Numbered from the stretch's first letter, positions 8,863 to 17,302 are shown. The stretch is 64,000 nt of DNA from an uncultured Pseudoxanthomonas sp. (GCF_946886695.1 NZ_CAMPJD010000018.1:4001-68000); one strand, 5' to 3'. A program made the numbers and translations. The notes: generated by a model not told the origin, from the letters alone.

Positions 8863-8946
8863 GCGAGTCCTCCCTGAGGACGGCAACGCTAGCGTGCAGA
8901 TGCCTGCCGGGCAAGTCGTCCGCAGAACCGTGGGGTGGGGTATCCC

Positions 8947-10269
8947 TCACCCCGCCATCGCCGCCTCGATCTCATCGGCACTGCGTGCCAGCGCGTCGGT
9001 CAGCACGACGGGCTCGCCATCGGTGACCAGTACGTCGTCCTCGGTGCGGATGCCGATGCCGCGCCACTTCGGGTCGACGGTCTCGTCATCGTGGCCGACG
9101 TACAGGCCGGGCTCAATGGTGAACACCATGCCCGGCTCCAGCAGGCGCGATTCGCCATCGATGCGGTAATCGCCCACGTCGTGCACGTCCAGCCCCAGCC
9201 AGTGGCCGGTCTTGTGGCGGTAGAAGCGTCGGTAGCTGCCTTCGGCGAGATTCTTTTCCAGCTTGCCTTTCAGCAGGCCCAGCCTGAGCAGGCCTTCGGT
9301 GAGGGTTTCCACGGCCGCGACGTGCCCGGCCTCATAGGGCACGCCGACGCGGGCGCACGACAACGCGGCGCGCTGGGCGTCGCCGACCAGGTCGTGCAGC
9401 GCGCGTTGCGCGGCGGTGAAGCGGCCGTTGACCGGAAAGGTGCGGGTGATGTCGGCGGCGTAGCCGCGGTATTCGGCGCCGGCATCGATCAGCACCAGTT
9501 CGCCATCGCGCGCCTGTGCGGCATTGGCGCGGTAATGCAGCACGCACGCATTGCGGCCGGCGCCCACGATGCTGTTGTAGGCCGGCCACGCGTCGTGGGC
9601 GCGGAACACGCGCTCCACGTCGGCCTGCAGTTCGTACTCGCGGATGCCGGGTTTCGCGGCGCGATAGGCAGCCTGGTGCGCCAGCACGCTGATGTCGGCG
9701 GCGCGCTGCATCAGCTTGATTTCTTCCTTGGACTTGAACAGCCGCAGGTCGTGCAGCAGATGGCCGAGTTCGAGGAATTCGTGCGGGGGCTGCGCGCCCT
9801 GCTTGACGTGCGCGCGCACGTGGCGCACCCAACCGATCAGCTTGAGGTCGAAATCGGCATCGCGGCCGAAGTGGTAGTAGACGCGCGAGCGCCCTTCCAG
9901 CAGGCCGGGCAGGATCTCGTCGAGGTCGTCGATGGGATAGGCATCGTCCATGCCGTAGTCGTTGACCGCGCCCTCCTGGCCGGCGCGCGGGCCATCCCAG
10001 CCTTCGCGCTCGGGGTCGCGTTCACGGCAGAACAGGATGGCTTCGCCGTGCTTGCGGCCCGGCACCAGCACCAGCACGGCATCCGGCTCGGGAAACCCGC
10101 ACAGGTACCAGAAGTCCGAATCCTGCCGGTACGGATAGTGCGTGTCGTGGCTGCGGACGCGCTCCGGCGCGGCGGGCAGGACGAGGATGGCGTCGTTGCC
10201 GGCCAGCCGCATCAACTGCCTGCGGCGGCGGGCGAACTCGGCCGCGCTGATCCCGGCCAGTGCCTTCAT
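8947..10269 (-). CDS. pepP: Xaa-Pro aminopeptidase PepP (aminopeptidase P)
   Basis: M24 metallopeptidase of 440 residues that removes an N-terminal residue next to proline. The metal-binding residues are in place: LIDAGAEYRGYAADITRTFP, HKTGHWLGLDVHDV, EPGMVFTIEPGLY and GIGIRTEDDVLV. The N-terminal creatinase-like domain includes DSDFWYLCGFPEPDAV, a typical AMP-N motif. The ATG at 10269 overlaps the stop of ygfB as TGATG, so ygfB and pepP are coupled. This ygfB-pepP pair is a conserved gammaproteobacterial arrangement, normally near zapA and 6S RNA, as it is here. Confidence 0.95.
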   Translation of the reverse strand: MKALAGISAAEFARRRRQLMRLAGNDAILVLPAAPERVRSHDTHYPYRQDSDFWYLCGFPEPDAVLVLVPGRKHGEAILFCRERDPEREGWDGPRAGQEGAVNDYGMDDAYPIDDLDEILPGLLEGRSRVYYHFGRDADFDLKLIGWVRHVRAHVKQGAQPPHEFLELGHLLHDLRLFKSKEEIKLMQRAADISVLAHQAAYRAAKPGIREYELQADVERVFRAHDAWPAYNSIVGAGRNACVLHYRANAAQARDGELVLIDAGAEYRGYAADITRTFPVNGRFTAAQRALHDLVGDAQRAALSCARVGVPYEAGHVAAVETLTEGLLRLGLLKGKLEKNLAEGSYRRFYRHKTGHWLGLDVHDVGDYRIDGESRLLEPGMVFTIEPGLYVGHDDETVDPKWRGIGIRTEDDVLVTDGEPVVLTDALARSADEIEAAMAG

Positions 10270-10811
10270 CAGTTCAGGCTCCGGCGATGCCGGGGCCCGA
10301 GCACGCAATCGCCATGCAGCAACAGGACGGCGACGCGGACGAACTCTTCCAGTTCGGCCAGGGCGTCTTCATCTTCATCATCGTCACTGCTTTCGGCCGA
10401 CGCCTGGGCCAGCCGCGCGAGGTCCTGCAGCGCTTCCTGTCCTTCCTCGGACAGGGGCGGCGACGCGCCCGTCGCCAGCCCGAACGCGCCCAGGAAACCC
10501 TGGCACCACGAGAACAGCGCTTCGGCACGCTCGTCCAGCGGACGGTCGGCGGCCGGCAACAGCAGGTCGAAGGCGAAGCTGCGGTCTTCGAGCTGCGCCA
10601 CGGCGGTCTGTCGCAGCTGGTCCAGGGCACTGCCGGCAGCCGGGGCGGGCAGTTGATCGTCGGCCAGCGCACGGGCCAGCCAGGTGCCATCGGCAGCGCC
10701 GCCACCGGCCAGCCAGCCGCACAGCGCGCCATGCAGCTCCGACGCGTCCATGGCCAGTCCCAACTGGCGGGAAGCGGCGGTCACGTCGGCGATATCGGGA
10801 AGGTCGGGCAT
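10269..10811 (-). CDS. ygfB: UPF0149 family protein YgfB
   Basis: A 180-residue protein of the UPF0149 (YgfB/YecA) family. The chosen start at 10811 gives MPDLPDIADVTAASRQLGL and then ELHGALCGWLAGG, matching the family's N-terminal helices. An acidic stretch (ESSDDDEDEDALAELEE) lies before the last helix EFVRVAVLLLHGD. Some family members modulate antibiotic resistance genes in Pseudomonas; whether this one does is unknown. It is followed by pepP with a one-base overlap and is divergent from the PAS/GGDEF/EAL gene. The frame is open for 57 codons upstream but that region holds the promoter of the divergent gene. Confidence 0.9.
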   Translation of the reverse strand: MPDLPDIADVTAASRQLGLAMDASELHGALCGWLAGGGAADGTWLARALADDQLPAPAAGSALDQLRQTAVAQLEDRSFAFDLLLPAADRPLDERAEALFSWCQGFLGAFGLATGASPPLSEEGQEALQDLARLAQASAESSDDDEDEDALAELEEFVRVAVLLLHGDCVLGPRHRRSLN

Positions 10812-10880
10812 AGAAGAACGCAATCCGCCAAGGGTTTCGGACAACCTCGCAAGTGTAGCAACGAAATCCCGCGCGCCGAC

Positions 10881-10910
10881 TTGTTGTGCGTGTGTACGCA
10901 TGCCTACACT
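10881..10910 (+). promoter_or_regulatory. Candidate sigma-70 promoter of the GGDEF/EAL gene
   Basis: TTGTTG (10881-10886) and TACACT (10905-10910) are separated by 18 bases and would start transcription near 10917. Because a possible GTG start at 10886 lies before this -10, the element supports ATG 10949 as the real start of the signalling gene. Read by eye only. Confidence 0.35.
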
Positions 10911-10948
10911 CCAGCATCGCTCAGGCTCTGCACGGTCCGTCCACCCGC

Positions 10949-13210
10949 ATGCACGCCCCCTCTGTCGTCGCACTCCTCGCAACGGCGTCCCCGCTGTCGT
11001 CCCGGGTGCCGGTCATGCTGCTTGCCGGCGTGGTGCTGGCGGGCGTGGTGGTGATCGGCACGCGCCGCTGGTGGCAGGCCTGGCTGGCGGCCCGGCAGCT
11101 GCCGCAGGAACCCTTGCGCAGCGAATCCCTGCGCAACCGCGACGAACGCCTGAAGCTGGCGCTGTGGGCGTCCGGCGAACAGTTCTGGGACTACGATCTG
11201 GTGCAGCGCAGGCTGTACCGGATGCGCGCCGACGAGACCGCCGTGCAGACGGGCGACATCACCGTGCTCACGCGACAGGGTGAAGTACCGACCATCCACG
11301 AAGAAGACCTGCCATTGGTGATGGAGCGTCTGCGCCTGCACCTGCAGGGCAAGTCGCCGATCTTCACGTCCGAGCACCGCATGGACATGCATGGCAACGG
11401 GACGTGGGTATGGGTGCGCGCCCGCGGCCGGGTGGTCGATCGCGACAACGAGGGCCAGCCGATCCGCATCGCCGGCACCGCGCGCGACATCACCGCCAGC
11501 CGGAATGCCGAATACGAGCACCGCATCGCTGGCGAGGTGATGCGCAGCATGAACGAGGCCGTCGCGGTGCTGGACTGGGCGCACCAGTTCATCACCATCA
11601 ACCCGGCGTTCACCCGCATCACCGGCTACGCCGAGGAAGAAATCATCGGCCAGCCGATGACCATGCTGGACAGCGACCAGCACGAGGACGCGTTCTTCGA
11701 ACGGATGAACCGCGAGCTGCGGCTCACCGGGCGCTGGTCCGGGGAGATCTGGAAGGTGCGCAAGGACGGCGAGGAGATCCTCTGCCGCATCGAGACCAAC
11801 GTGGTTCCCGACGCCAGCGGCGAGCGCCCGCTGTACGTGCAGGTGCTGACCGACATCACCGAGCAGAAGCGGGCCGAGCAGGAACTGCGCTACCTGGCCA
11901 ACTACGACACGCTGACCAGCCTGCCGAACCGGTCGCTGCTGTCCGAGCGCCTGTCGCGCGCCATCGTGCGTGCCCGTCGCGAGCACGGGCACGTGGCGGT
12001 GCTGTTCATCGACCTGGACCGGTTCAAGGACATCAACGACTCGCTGGGCCACGCCACCGGCGACCGCATCCTGCGCGCCGCCGCCGCGCGCGTGCAGCAG
12101 ACGGTGGGCACCCAGCACACGGTGGCGCGCCTGAGCGGCGACGAGTTCACCGTGGTGCTGGAAGACATCAACGGCATGCCCGACGCCGAAGCCGTGGCGC
12201 AGCGCATCATCCAGGCCTTCCGTGCCCCGCTGAATTTCGGCGAACGGCTGGAACTGGCGGTCTCGCCTTCGATCGGCATCAGCCTATATCCCGAACATGC
12301 GCAGGTGCCGACCGAGCTGCTGAAGCATGCCGATACCGCCATGTACCAGGCCAAGGCGATGGGCCGGCACACGTACGAGATGTACTCCGAGTCGATGGAC
12401 GAGAAGAACCGGCACCGCGCGATCCTCGCCAGCGCACTGCGCCGCGCGATCGACCGCAACGAGTTGTCGCTGGTGTTCCAACCGCGGCTGTCGATCTCGC
12501 GCCAGCGCATCACCGGCGTGGAGGCGCTGCTGCGCTGGGACAGCAAGGAATTCGGCATGGTCTCGCCGGCACAGTTCATTCCCCTGGCCGAAGAATCCGG
12601 GATGATCCTGGAGATCGGCGCCTGGGCGTTGCGGGAAGCCTGCCTGACCCTGCGCAACTGGCGCGACGAAGGCATGGAAGAACTTTCGATGGCGGTGAAC
12701 GTGTCCGCCACCCAGCTCCAGCGCGGCGACCTGCAGACGGTGGTGGCGCGCACCCTGCAGGAGACGGGCGTTCCCGCCGGCAGGCTGGAGCTCGAGCTGA
12801 CAGAAAGCGTGGTGATGGCCAGCCCCGAACAGAACGCGGACACGCTGCGCGCCTGCCGCCGGCTGGGCATTTCGCTGGCGATCGATGATTTCGGCACCGG
12901 CTACTCGTCGCTGGCGTACCTGAAGCGCCTGCCGTTGACGACGCTCAAGATCGACCGCGAGTTCATCAGCGACCTCACCCACGATACCGACGACGAAGCG
13001 ATCACCAGCACCATCATCACCATGGGACAGTCGCTGGCGCTGAAGGTGGTGGCCGAGGGCGTGGAAACCTGGGACCAGTACGAGTTCCTGCGCAACCATG
13101 GCTGCGACGAAGTCCAGGGCCACTGGGTCTCCCAGGCGCTGAGCCCGGACCAGTGCCTGCGCTTCATCCGCGAGTACTACCCCGGCTCGGGCATGCGCGT
13201 CGCTTCCTGA
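10949..13210 (+). CDS. PAS-GGDEF-EAL signalling protein (c-di-GMP turnover)
   Basis: Membrane-anchored signalling protein of 753 residues: an N-terminal hydrophobic segment (VPVMLLAGVVLAGVVVIGT), two PAS-type sensor domains (the second around VLDWAHQFITINPAFTRITGY), then GGDEF and EAL domains. The diguanylate cyclase signature is SGDEF rather than GGDEF, and the usual RxxD inhibitory site five residues before it is absent. The EAL domain looks intact: EALLRW, NVSATQ, ELTES, DDFGTGYSS, LKIDREF and AEGVET are all there. Net phosphodiesterase activity, perhaps with the GGDEF domain as regulator, is therefore likely but inferred. Inserted between ygfB and zapA, which are usually closer. Confidence 0.92.
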   Translation: MHAPSVVALLATASPLSSRVPVMLLAGVVLAGVVVIGTRRWWQAWLAARQLPQEPLRSESLRNRDERLKLALWASGEQFWDYDLVQRRLYRMRADETAVQTGDITVLTRQGEVPTIHEEDLPLVMERLRLHLQGKSPIFTSEHRMDMHGNGTWVWVRARGRVVDRDNEGQPIRIAGTARDITASRNAEYEHRIAGEVMRSMNEAVAVLDWAHQFITINPAFTRITGYAEEEIIGQPMTMLDSDQHEDAFFERMNRELRLTGRWSGEIWKVRKDGEEILCRIETNVVPDASGERPLYVQVLTDITEQKRAEQELRYLANYDTLTSLPNRSLLSERLSRAIVRARREHGHVAVLFIDLDRFKDINDSLGHATGDRILRAAAARVQQTVGTQHTVARLSGDEFTVVLEDINGMPDAEAVAQRIIQAFRAPLNFGERLELAVSPSIGISLYPEHAQVPTELLKHADTAMYQAKAMGRHTYEMYSESMDEKNRHRAILASALRRAIDRNELSLVFQPRLSISRQRITGVEALLRWDSKEFGMVSPAQFIPLAEESGMILEIGAWALREACLTLRNWRDEGMEELSMAVNVSATQLQRGDLQTVVARTLQETGVPAGRLELELTESVVMASPEQNADTLRACRRLGISLAIDDFGTGYSSLAYLKRLPLTTLKIDREFISDLTHDTDDEAITSTIITMGQSLALKVVAEGVETWDQYEFLRNHGCDEVQGHWVSQALSPDQCLRFIREYYPGSGMRVAS

Positions 13211-13220
13211 ATTCCCTTCC

Positions 13221-13276
13221 GGGAGCGACGTCAGTCGTGACCCGGCGCCCGGTATCGCGACTGGCGTCGCTCCTGC
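13221..13276. repeat. Inverted pair of family A palindromic repeats
   Basis: Two slightly diverged copies of the GGAGCGACGTCAGTCG-type element face each other (13221-13242 and 13253-13276) just after the GGDEF/EAL stop. They can form one long hairpin and may act as terminator or mRNA end. See the other family A copies near 15.4, 42.9, 53.9 and 56.3 kb. Confidence 0.75.
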
Positions 13277-13314
13277 AACCCCGGCCGCCCTTGACCGCTC
13301 GCCAAGCGCATGCC

Positions 13315-13320
13315 TAATGT
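13315..13320 (+). promoter_or_regulatory. Candidate -10 of a leaderless promoter before the TIGR02449 gene
   Basis: TAATGT ends seven bases before the ATG at 13328, with no ribosome-binding site between. If used, transcription would start at or next to the start codon. Similar arrangements occur at 14280 and 30680. Confidence 0.3.
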
Positions 13321-13327
13321 GCCTGCC

Positions 13328-13549
13328 ATGGACAACGCCGACCTGCTCGACCAGCTTCGCGCGCTCAGCACGCGCATCCAGGACCTGGCGGACCGCTGCC
13401 AACGCCTGGCGGACGAGAACCGCAGCCTGCGCCAGCAGCAGGAACAGTTGGTCGGCGAACGCTCGCAGTTGCTGGCCAAGAACGAACAGGCGCGTTCGCG
13501 GGTGGAAGCGATGATCAGCCGCCTGAAATCCCTGGAGCAGCACACGTGA
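13328..13549 (+). CDS. TIGR02449-type small coiled-coil protein
   Basis: A 73-residue, almost wholly helical protein with heptad-like patterns (LLDQLRALSTRIQDLADRC, LRQQQEQLVGERSQLLAKN), matching the small coiled-coil protein (TIGR02449) that precedes zapA in xanthomonads and pseudomonads. Its stop overlaps the GTG start of zapA, so it is probably cotranslated with a division protein and may act with it, in the manner of ZapB; that functional link is inference. The start at 13328 is preferred over 13310 because the earlier ATG overlaps the -10-like TAATGT. Confidence 0.82.
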   Translation: MDNADLLDQLRALSTRIQDLADRCQRLADENRSLRQQQEQLVGERSQLLAKNEQARSRVEAMISRLKSLEQHT

Positions 13550-13842
13550 GCGCCAACGAACCGGTCAGCGTCCACCTCCTCGACCGCGAGTACACCGTCG
13601 GTGTCGCGCCCGATGAACGTTCCAGCCTGATGGCGGCCGCCAAGCTGCTCGACAGCCGCATGCGCGAAGTTCGCGGCAGCAACCGCATGGCCGCGGTCGA
13701 CCGCATCGCCGTGCTGGCCGCGCTGAACCTGGCACACGAATTGCAGCAGTTGCGCGATGAACAGCACGCACGCAACCGCGATGTCGAACGCACGCTGCAG
13801 GACCTGCACCGCAAGCTCGACGGCGTGCTGGGCACGCCGTAA
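13546..13842 (+). CDS. zapA: Cell division protein ZapA
   Basis: A 98-residue ZapA, which binds and bundles FtsZ filaments at the division ring. N-terminal globular part VSVHLLDREYTVGVAPDERSSLMAAAKLLD and a C-terminal coiled coil (NLAHELQQLRDEQHARNRD) follow the family pattern. It starts at GTG in a GTGA overlap with the upstream coiled-coil gene. Immediately downstream lies the 6S RNA gene, the order found across gammaproteobacteria, which makes the assignment firm. Confidence 0.92.
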   Translation: MSANEPVSVHLLDREYTVGVAPDERSSLMAAAKLLDSRMREVRGSNRMAAVDRIAVLAALNLAHELQQLRDEQHARNRDVERTLQDLHRKLDGVLGTP

Positions 13843-13913
13843 CAGCGTGTGCATGTCGCCGACCGCGCACTGAATCGGCCGACGAACGGGCTAGGCAAAA
13901 AGTCTTCAATCGC

Positions 13914-13919
13914 TATACT
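13914..13919 (+). promoter_or_regulatory. -10 element of the 6S RNA promoter
   Basis: TATACT sits seven bases before the predicted 6S RNA 5' end at about 13926. No convincing -35 was seen 17 bases upstream. Confidence 0.55.
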
Positions 13920-13925
13920 GGCCCG

Positions 13926-14117
13926 GCGTCCTCTGCTGTACTCGACAGTGAGCGCAAACATTCGCCTTGTCCCTTAATTACGACCACGGGATGGTGACGG
14001 TTACCGGGAGTGCAGGTCTGCCTCGCAGCGGAAAGCCCGATGGTTGCCCAACCTTCCCACTTGAACCCCGGGTTCAAGGTCGTTTCGCGAACATCGTGCA
14101 TGGCGGAGGACGTATTT
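13926..14117 (+). ncRNA. ssrS: 6S RNA
   Basis: 6S RNA binds the sigma-70 holoenzyme by mimicking an open promoter and damps transcription in stationary phase. Evidence: position between zapA and ygfA, the canonical site; a -10 box seven bases upstream; closing stem CGTCCTC (13927-13933) with GAGGACG (14106-14112); the strongly conserved 3'-side hairpin CTTGAACCCCGGGTTCAAG at about 14060-14078, as in Escherichia coli; and a run of five T after the closing stem. Length about 190 nucleotides, close to the 184 of E. coli. End points are estimates to within a few bases. Confidence 0.92.
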
Positions 14118-14122
14118 TTCCC

Positions 14123-14249
14123 GCGGCAGCGGCATCAGCCGCGACCCGGCCGGTCCTGTTGCACCCGCCCTTGAGCGGGATGACTTCGAAACGAAGCCGA
14201 TTGCACTAGGGATCCGACGCCCAGGGCCGTGACTGACGCCGCTCCCGCG
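14123..14249. repeat. Degenerate family A repeat pair after 6S RNA
   Basis: GCAGCGGCATCAGCCGCGACC (first copy, 14123-14146) and the opposing GTGACTGACGCCGCTCCCGC (14229-14249) look like worn copies of the family A palindrome. They fill the space between 6S RNA and ygfA; the sequence between them shows no gene. Confidence 0.45.
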
Positions 14250-14279
14250 GATCCACCGGCAACGCCGGTGCGCATGCCG

Positions 14280-14285
14280 TAAAAT
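14280..14285 (+). promoter_or_regulatory. Candidate -10 of a leaderless promoter for ygfA
   Basis: TAAAAT ends six bases before the ATG at 14292, so transcription would start at about the start codon. It suggests ygfA has its own promoter in addition to possible read-through from 6S RNA. Confidence 0.4.
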
Positions 14286-14291
14286 TCGCGC

Positions 14292-14914
14292 ATGCCCGAT
14301 TCCCCGTCTTTCGCCATGGCCGCCGAGCGCAATGCACTGCGCCGTGAGCTGCGCGTGCGCCGCCGCGCCCTGCCCGCCGCCGCGCGCATTGCCGGCGCCG
14401 ATGCGCTCGCCACGCGCCTGTTCGCCCTCCCCTTTTTCCCTGCCACCGGTTATGTCGCCGGCTATTGGGCGATGGACGGCGAAATCGGCCTGCACAGCTG
14501 GCAGCTGCGCTTGCCGCCCGGCCTGGTCTACTGCCTGCCCGTATTGGCCGATGACGAAACGTTGCGCTTCGCACCCTGGCGACCGGGCGATGAGCTGGTG
14601 ACCAACCGCTACGGCATTCCCGAACCGGATGTCGATCCACGCACCGGCCTGACCGCCACCGAGATGGCGTTGATCGTCGTGCCGCTGGTGGGCTTCGACG
14701 CTGCAGGCCATCGCCTCGGCATGGGGGGCGGCTGGTACGACCGCACGCTGGCACCACGCCTGCAACGCCCCGCGCCGCCGTGGCTGGTGGGGGTAGGTTT
14801 CGAAGCGCAGCGCATCGATACGGTCGGCGCACAGGCCTGGGACGTGCCGCTGGATGCCGTCTGCACCGAGCGCGACACGCTGCTTCCCTTTTCCTCTTTG
14901 CCGGATGCCCCGCA

Positions 14915-14918
<4 letters not shown>
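14292..14918 (+). CDS. ygfA: 5-formyltetrahydrofolate cyclo-ligase
   Basis: A 208-residue enzyme (EC 6.3.3.2) that turns 5-formyl-THF into 5,10-methenyl-THF using ATP. The ATP/folate-binding motif GMGGGWYDR is near residue 145, preceded by the strand ALIVVPLVGFD. The N-terminus has the RRELRVRRRALP helix of the family. Location directly downstream of 6S RNA is the canonical site of this gene (ygfA/fau), where it is linked to persister formation in E. coli. Its stop overlaps the next gene's ATG. Confidence 0.93.
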
Positions 14919-15382
<464 letters not shown>

Positions 15383-15392
15383 CCGCAGTCCC

Positions 15393-15526
15393 TGTAGGAG
15401 CGACGTCAGTCGCGACCGTGTGCCCTGGAAGACCGGAAAGCCGCAGCACGGTGAACTTCTCTTCCCTGTCGCACCGGGTTTCCCCGATGTTCCACCTTCC
15501 CGGTCGCGACTGACGTCGCTCCTACA
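15393..15526. repeat. Inverted pair of family A palindromic repeats
   Basis: TGTAGGAGCGACGTCAGTCG-type copy at 15393-15417 faces its near-exact reverse complement at 15502-15526, with about 84 bases between. The pair fills the gap between the EVE gene and rpiA. Each arm also contains an internal small palindrome (CGAC...GTCG). Confidence 0.85.
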
Positions 15527-15559
15527 ACGCCCCTCCTCCTTTACATGAGTGTTGAACCC

Positions 15560-16210
15560 ATGAGCGAAGCAAAGCGCCTGGCCGGCGAGAAGGCCATCGA
15601 ATTCGTCGAGGACGGCATGATCGTCGGCGTGGGCACGGGCTCCACCGTCGCTTTCTTCATCGACGCACTGGGCGGCATCAAGGACCGCATCAAGGGCGCG
15701 GTGTCCAGTTCCGACCAGAGCACGGCGCGCCTGAAGCAGCACGGCATCGAGGTGCTCGACCTCAACCATACCGGCACGCTGTCGCTGTACGTGGACGGCG
15801 CCGATGAGTGCGACCCGCACAAGCGCCTGATCAAGGGCGGCGGCGCGGCGCTGACGCGCGAGAAGATCATCGCCGAGGCCAGCAAGCAGTTCGTCTGCAT
15901 CGTCGATCCCAGCAAGCAGGTGCCCGTGCTGGGCAGGTTCCCGCTGCCGGTGGAGGTGATTCCGATGGCGCGCAGCCTGGTGGCGCGCGAGATCCTCGCC
16001 CTGACCGGCGGCCAGCCGGTGTGGCGCGACGGCGTGACCACCGACAATGGCAACGTGGTGCTGGACATCCACAACCTGTCGATCACCGACCCGGTGGCGA
16101 TGGAGCGCGAGATCAACCAGATCCCCGGGGTGGTCAGCGTGGGCCTGTTCGCCCGGCGTCCGGCGGATATCGTCATCGTCGGCGGCGAGCCGCCGGTCGT
16201 GCTGCGCTAG
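15560..16210 (+). CDS. rpiA: Ribose-5-phosphate isomerase A
   Basis: A 216-residue RpiA (EC 5.3.1.6), interconverting ribose 5-phosphate and ribulose 5-phosphate in the pentose phosphate pathway. Substrate-binding motifs are complete: [26 protein letters not shown] with the catalytic Asp, and [11 protein letters not shown]. The ATG at 15560 ([16 protein letters not shown]) is preferred; an in-frame ATG at 15545 would add five residues, and neither has a strong ribosome-binding site. Another pentose phosphate gene, for 6-phosphogluconate dehydrogenase, lies at the right end of the window but is not linked to it. Confidence 0.95.
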   Translation: MSEAKRLAGEKAIEFVEDGMIVGVGTGSTVAFFIDALGGIKDRIKGAVSSSDQSTARLKQHGIEVLDLNHTGTLSLYVDGADECDPHKRLIKGGGAALTREKIIAEASKQFVCIVDPSKQVPVLGRFPLPVEVIPMARSLVAREILALTGGQPVWRDGVTTDNGNVVLDIHNLSITDPVAMEREINQIPGVVSVGLFARRPADIVIVGGEPPVVLR

Positions 16211-16237
16211 GCGACGGACGCGGGCGGCCGAGCGCTT

Positions 16238-16627
16238 CTACGCCTCGTCCGCCAGCGCCTTCACCAGTTCGCCCACGAGTTCGCGCTTCTTGGGCGGCAA
16301 CCGCAGGAAGGCATCGATGACCTGGCGTTCGCGGCTGCCGGCACCCACAGGCCACGTGGCCCGCGTTTCGGCCACGCGTGAACGTGGGTTCGTGCCGAAG
16401 CGCAGGGTATGCGGATCCGCTCCCAGCAGGTCCGCCAGCACCTGCAGCTTGTCCTGCGCGGGAATCGCGCGGCCACCGAGCCAGCGCGACGTGGTCTGGA
16501 AAGTGACAGAGCGGCCGCGATAGCGGGTGTTGAACAGATGGAACAAAACCGTCGGGCGTGGCTCATAGCCGGCTTGCTGCATGGCATGCGCCAGTCGCTG
16601 CGAGAATTTTTCACGCTCGTTGCCCAT
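16238..16627 (-). CDS. HTH transcriptional regulator (XRE-like)
   Basis: A 129-residue protein with an N-terminal helix-turn-helix resembling the XRE/Cro group (EREKFSQRLAHAMQQAGYE, then TTSRWLGGRAIPAQDKLQVLADLL as recognition region) and a short C-terminal tail rich in charged residues. It is divergent from the gene at 16788; the 160-base gap between them is unusually AT-rich and holds two perfect inverted repeats. This organisation suggests a small repressor that controls itself and its neighbour, which is inference. Confidence 0.75.
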   Translation of the reverse strand: MGNEREKFSQRLAHAMQQAGYEPRPTVLFHLFNTRYRGRSVTFQTTSRWLGGRAIPAQDKLQVLADLLGADPHTLRFGTNPRSRVAETRATWPVGAGSRERQVIDAFLRLPPKKRELVGELVKALADEA

Positions 16628-16660
16628 GCCGGGAACGTTAGCGGCGCCGAATCACACTTA

Positions 16661-16677
16661 TTAACCTTCTAAGTTAA
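16661..16677. promoter_or_regulatory. Inverted repeat TTAAC-N7-GTTAA, candidate operator
   Basis: Perfect 5-base arms around a 7-base spacer, ending right at the -35 of the promoter for the gene at 16788 and about 35 bases before the HTH gene's start on the other strand. Likely regulator binding site for the adjacent HTH protein; untested. Confidence 0.4.
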
Positions 16678-16706
16678 TTGACGTGAACTTATCGAGTTCA
16701 TAAAGT
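16678..16706 (+). promoter_or_regulatory. Promoter with palindromic operator filling its spacer
   Basis: TTGACG (-35, 16678-16683) and TAAAGT (-10, 16701-16706) are exactly 17 bases apart, and the 17-base spacer is itself a perfect inverted repeat, TGAACT-TATCG-AGTTCA. A protein bound there would cover the RNA polymerase site, so this looks like a repressor-controlled promoter for the gene at 16788. Confidence 0.55.
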
Positions 16707-16787
16707 CGATCCCGATCGCGCGGTGACGTTCCTGCCCACGGAAAGCCGGACCCTCGCGAGCGTTCCCACAGACACAAGGAGATGTCG

Positions 16788-17213
16788 ATGCAGCTGATGG
16801 AAGCCAACGGCCACGAAGCGCCCGCCGCCGATGCATGTGATATGGCGGTGTCCGCACCGCCCCTCATTCCGCTGGATGACGCCTTGCACGTGCTGCAGGC
16901 CGATCCCGGCCACAGCCTGGCAGACCCGGGGCTCGCCAGACTGCCGCCGGCCGGGCTCGACAGGCTGTTCCTCGCGGCACGCAGGCAGGCCGAACGCAAC
17001 CATGACGGCATACTGCTGCTGCTCGACCTGCTGCAGGTCGCGCAGCGCGCGGATAGCGCAAGCCATCGCCAGCTGATGCCCAGCGTCGTCCGCCAGCTGC
17101 GCCATCACGTGGAAGACCAGCAGCGCTGGCACGCGCTGGCGGAGAACGCCGCCTACTATCGCGACAACCGGCTCGCGGCGGAGAAGATCGCCGCGAAGCT
17201 GCGCACGGACTGA
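16788..17213 (+). CDS. Unknown helical protein next to HTH regulator
   Basis: A 141-residue, mostly helical protein with no family that I recognise. The second of two nearby ATGs (16788) is chosen since AAGGAG at 16776-16781 lies the ideal 6 bases upstream, whereas it touches the first ATG at 16782. Content is rich in Leu, Ala, Gln and His (LDRLFLAARRQAERNHDGIL, VVRQLRHHVEDQQRWHALAE). No signal peptide or membrane segment. It is driven by a promoter with an operator-like palindrome and is divergent from an HTH gene, so it may be a stress- or signal-controlled small protein. Confidence 0.7.
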   Translation: MQLMEANGHEAPAADACDMAVSAPPLIPLDDALHVLQADPGHSLADPGLARLPPAGLDRLFLAARRQAERNHDGILLLLDLLQVAQRADSASHRQLMPSVVRQLRHHVEDQQRWHALAENAAYYRDNRLAAEKIAAKLRTD

Positions 17214-17244
17214 ACCCTCTGCGGCGCGCGCGCATCACCGCAGA

Positions 17245-17273
17245 CCGACAGGCTCCGGGCACGGCGCTACACT
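17245..17273 (+). promoter_or_regulatory. Candidate promoter of the DUF192 lipoprotein gene
   Basis: CCGACA (17245-17250) and TACACT (17268-17273) with a 17-base spacer; transcription would start near 17280, leaving a leader of about 20 bases. The -35 is weak. Confidence 0.3.
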
Positions 17274-17302
17274 ACAGCCCTCTTCGAACAGCGGACTTCG
17301 AC

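Noticed and set aside
8935..10656. Long plus-strand open frame (573 codons) opposite pepP and ygfB
   Set aside because: Antisense shadow of real genes in high-GC DNA; the minus strand encodes clear PepP motifs and the plus frame has no family pattern.
13926..14117. Small frames inside the 6S RNA gene
   Set aside because: Sequence is explained by 6S RNA structure; frames lack ribosome-binding sites.
16238..17213. Type II toxin-antitoxin module (HTH with unknown partner)
   Set aside because: Genes are divergent rather than in one operon, and the partner has no toxin motif; a regulator with target fits better.
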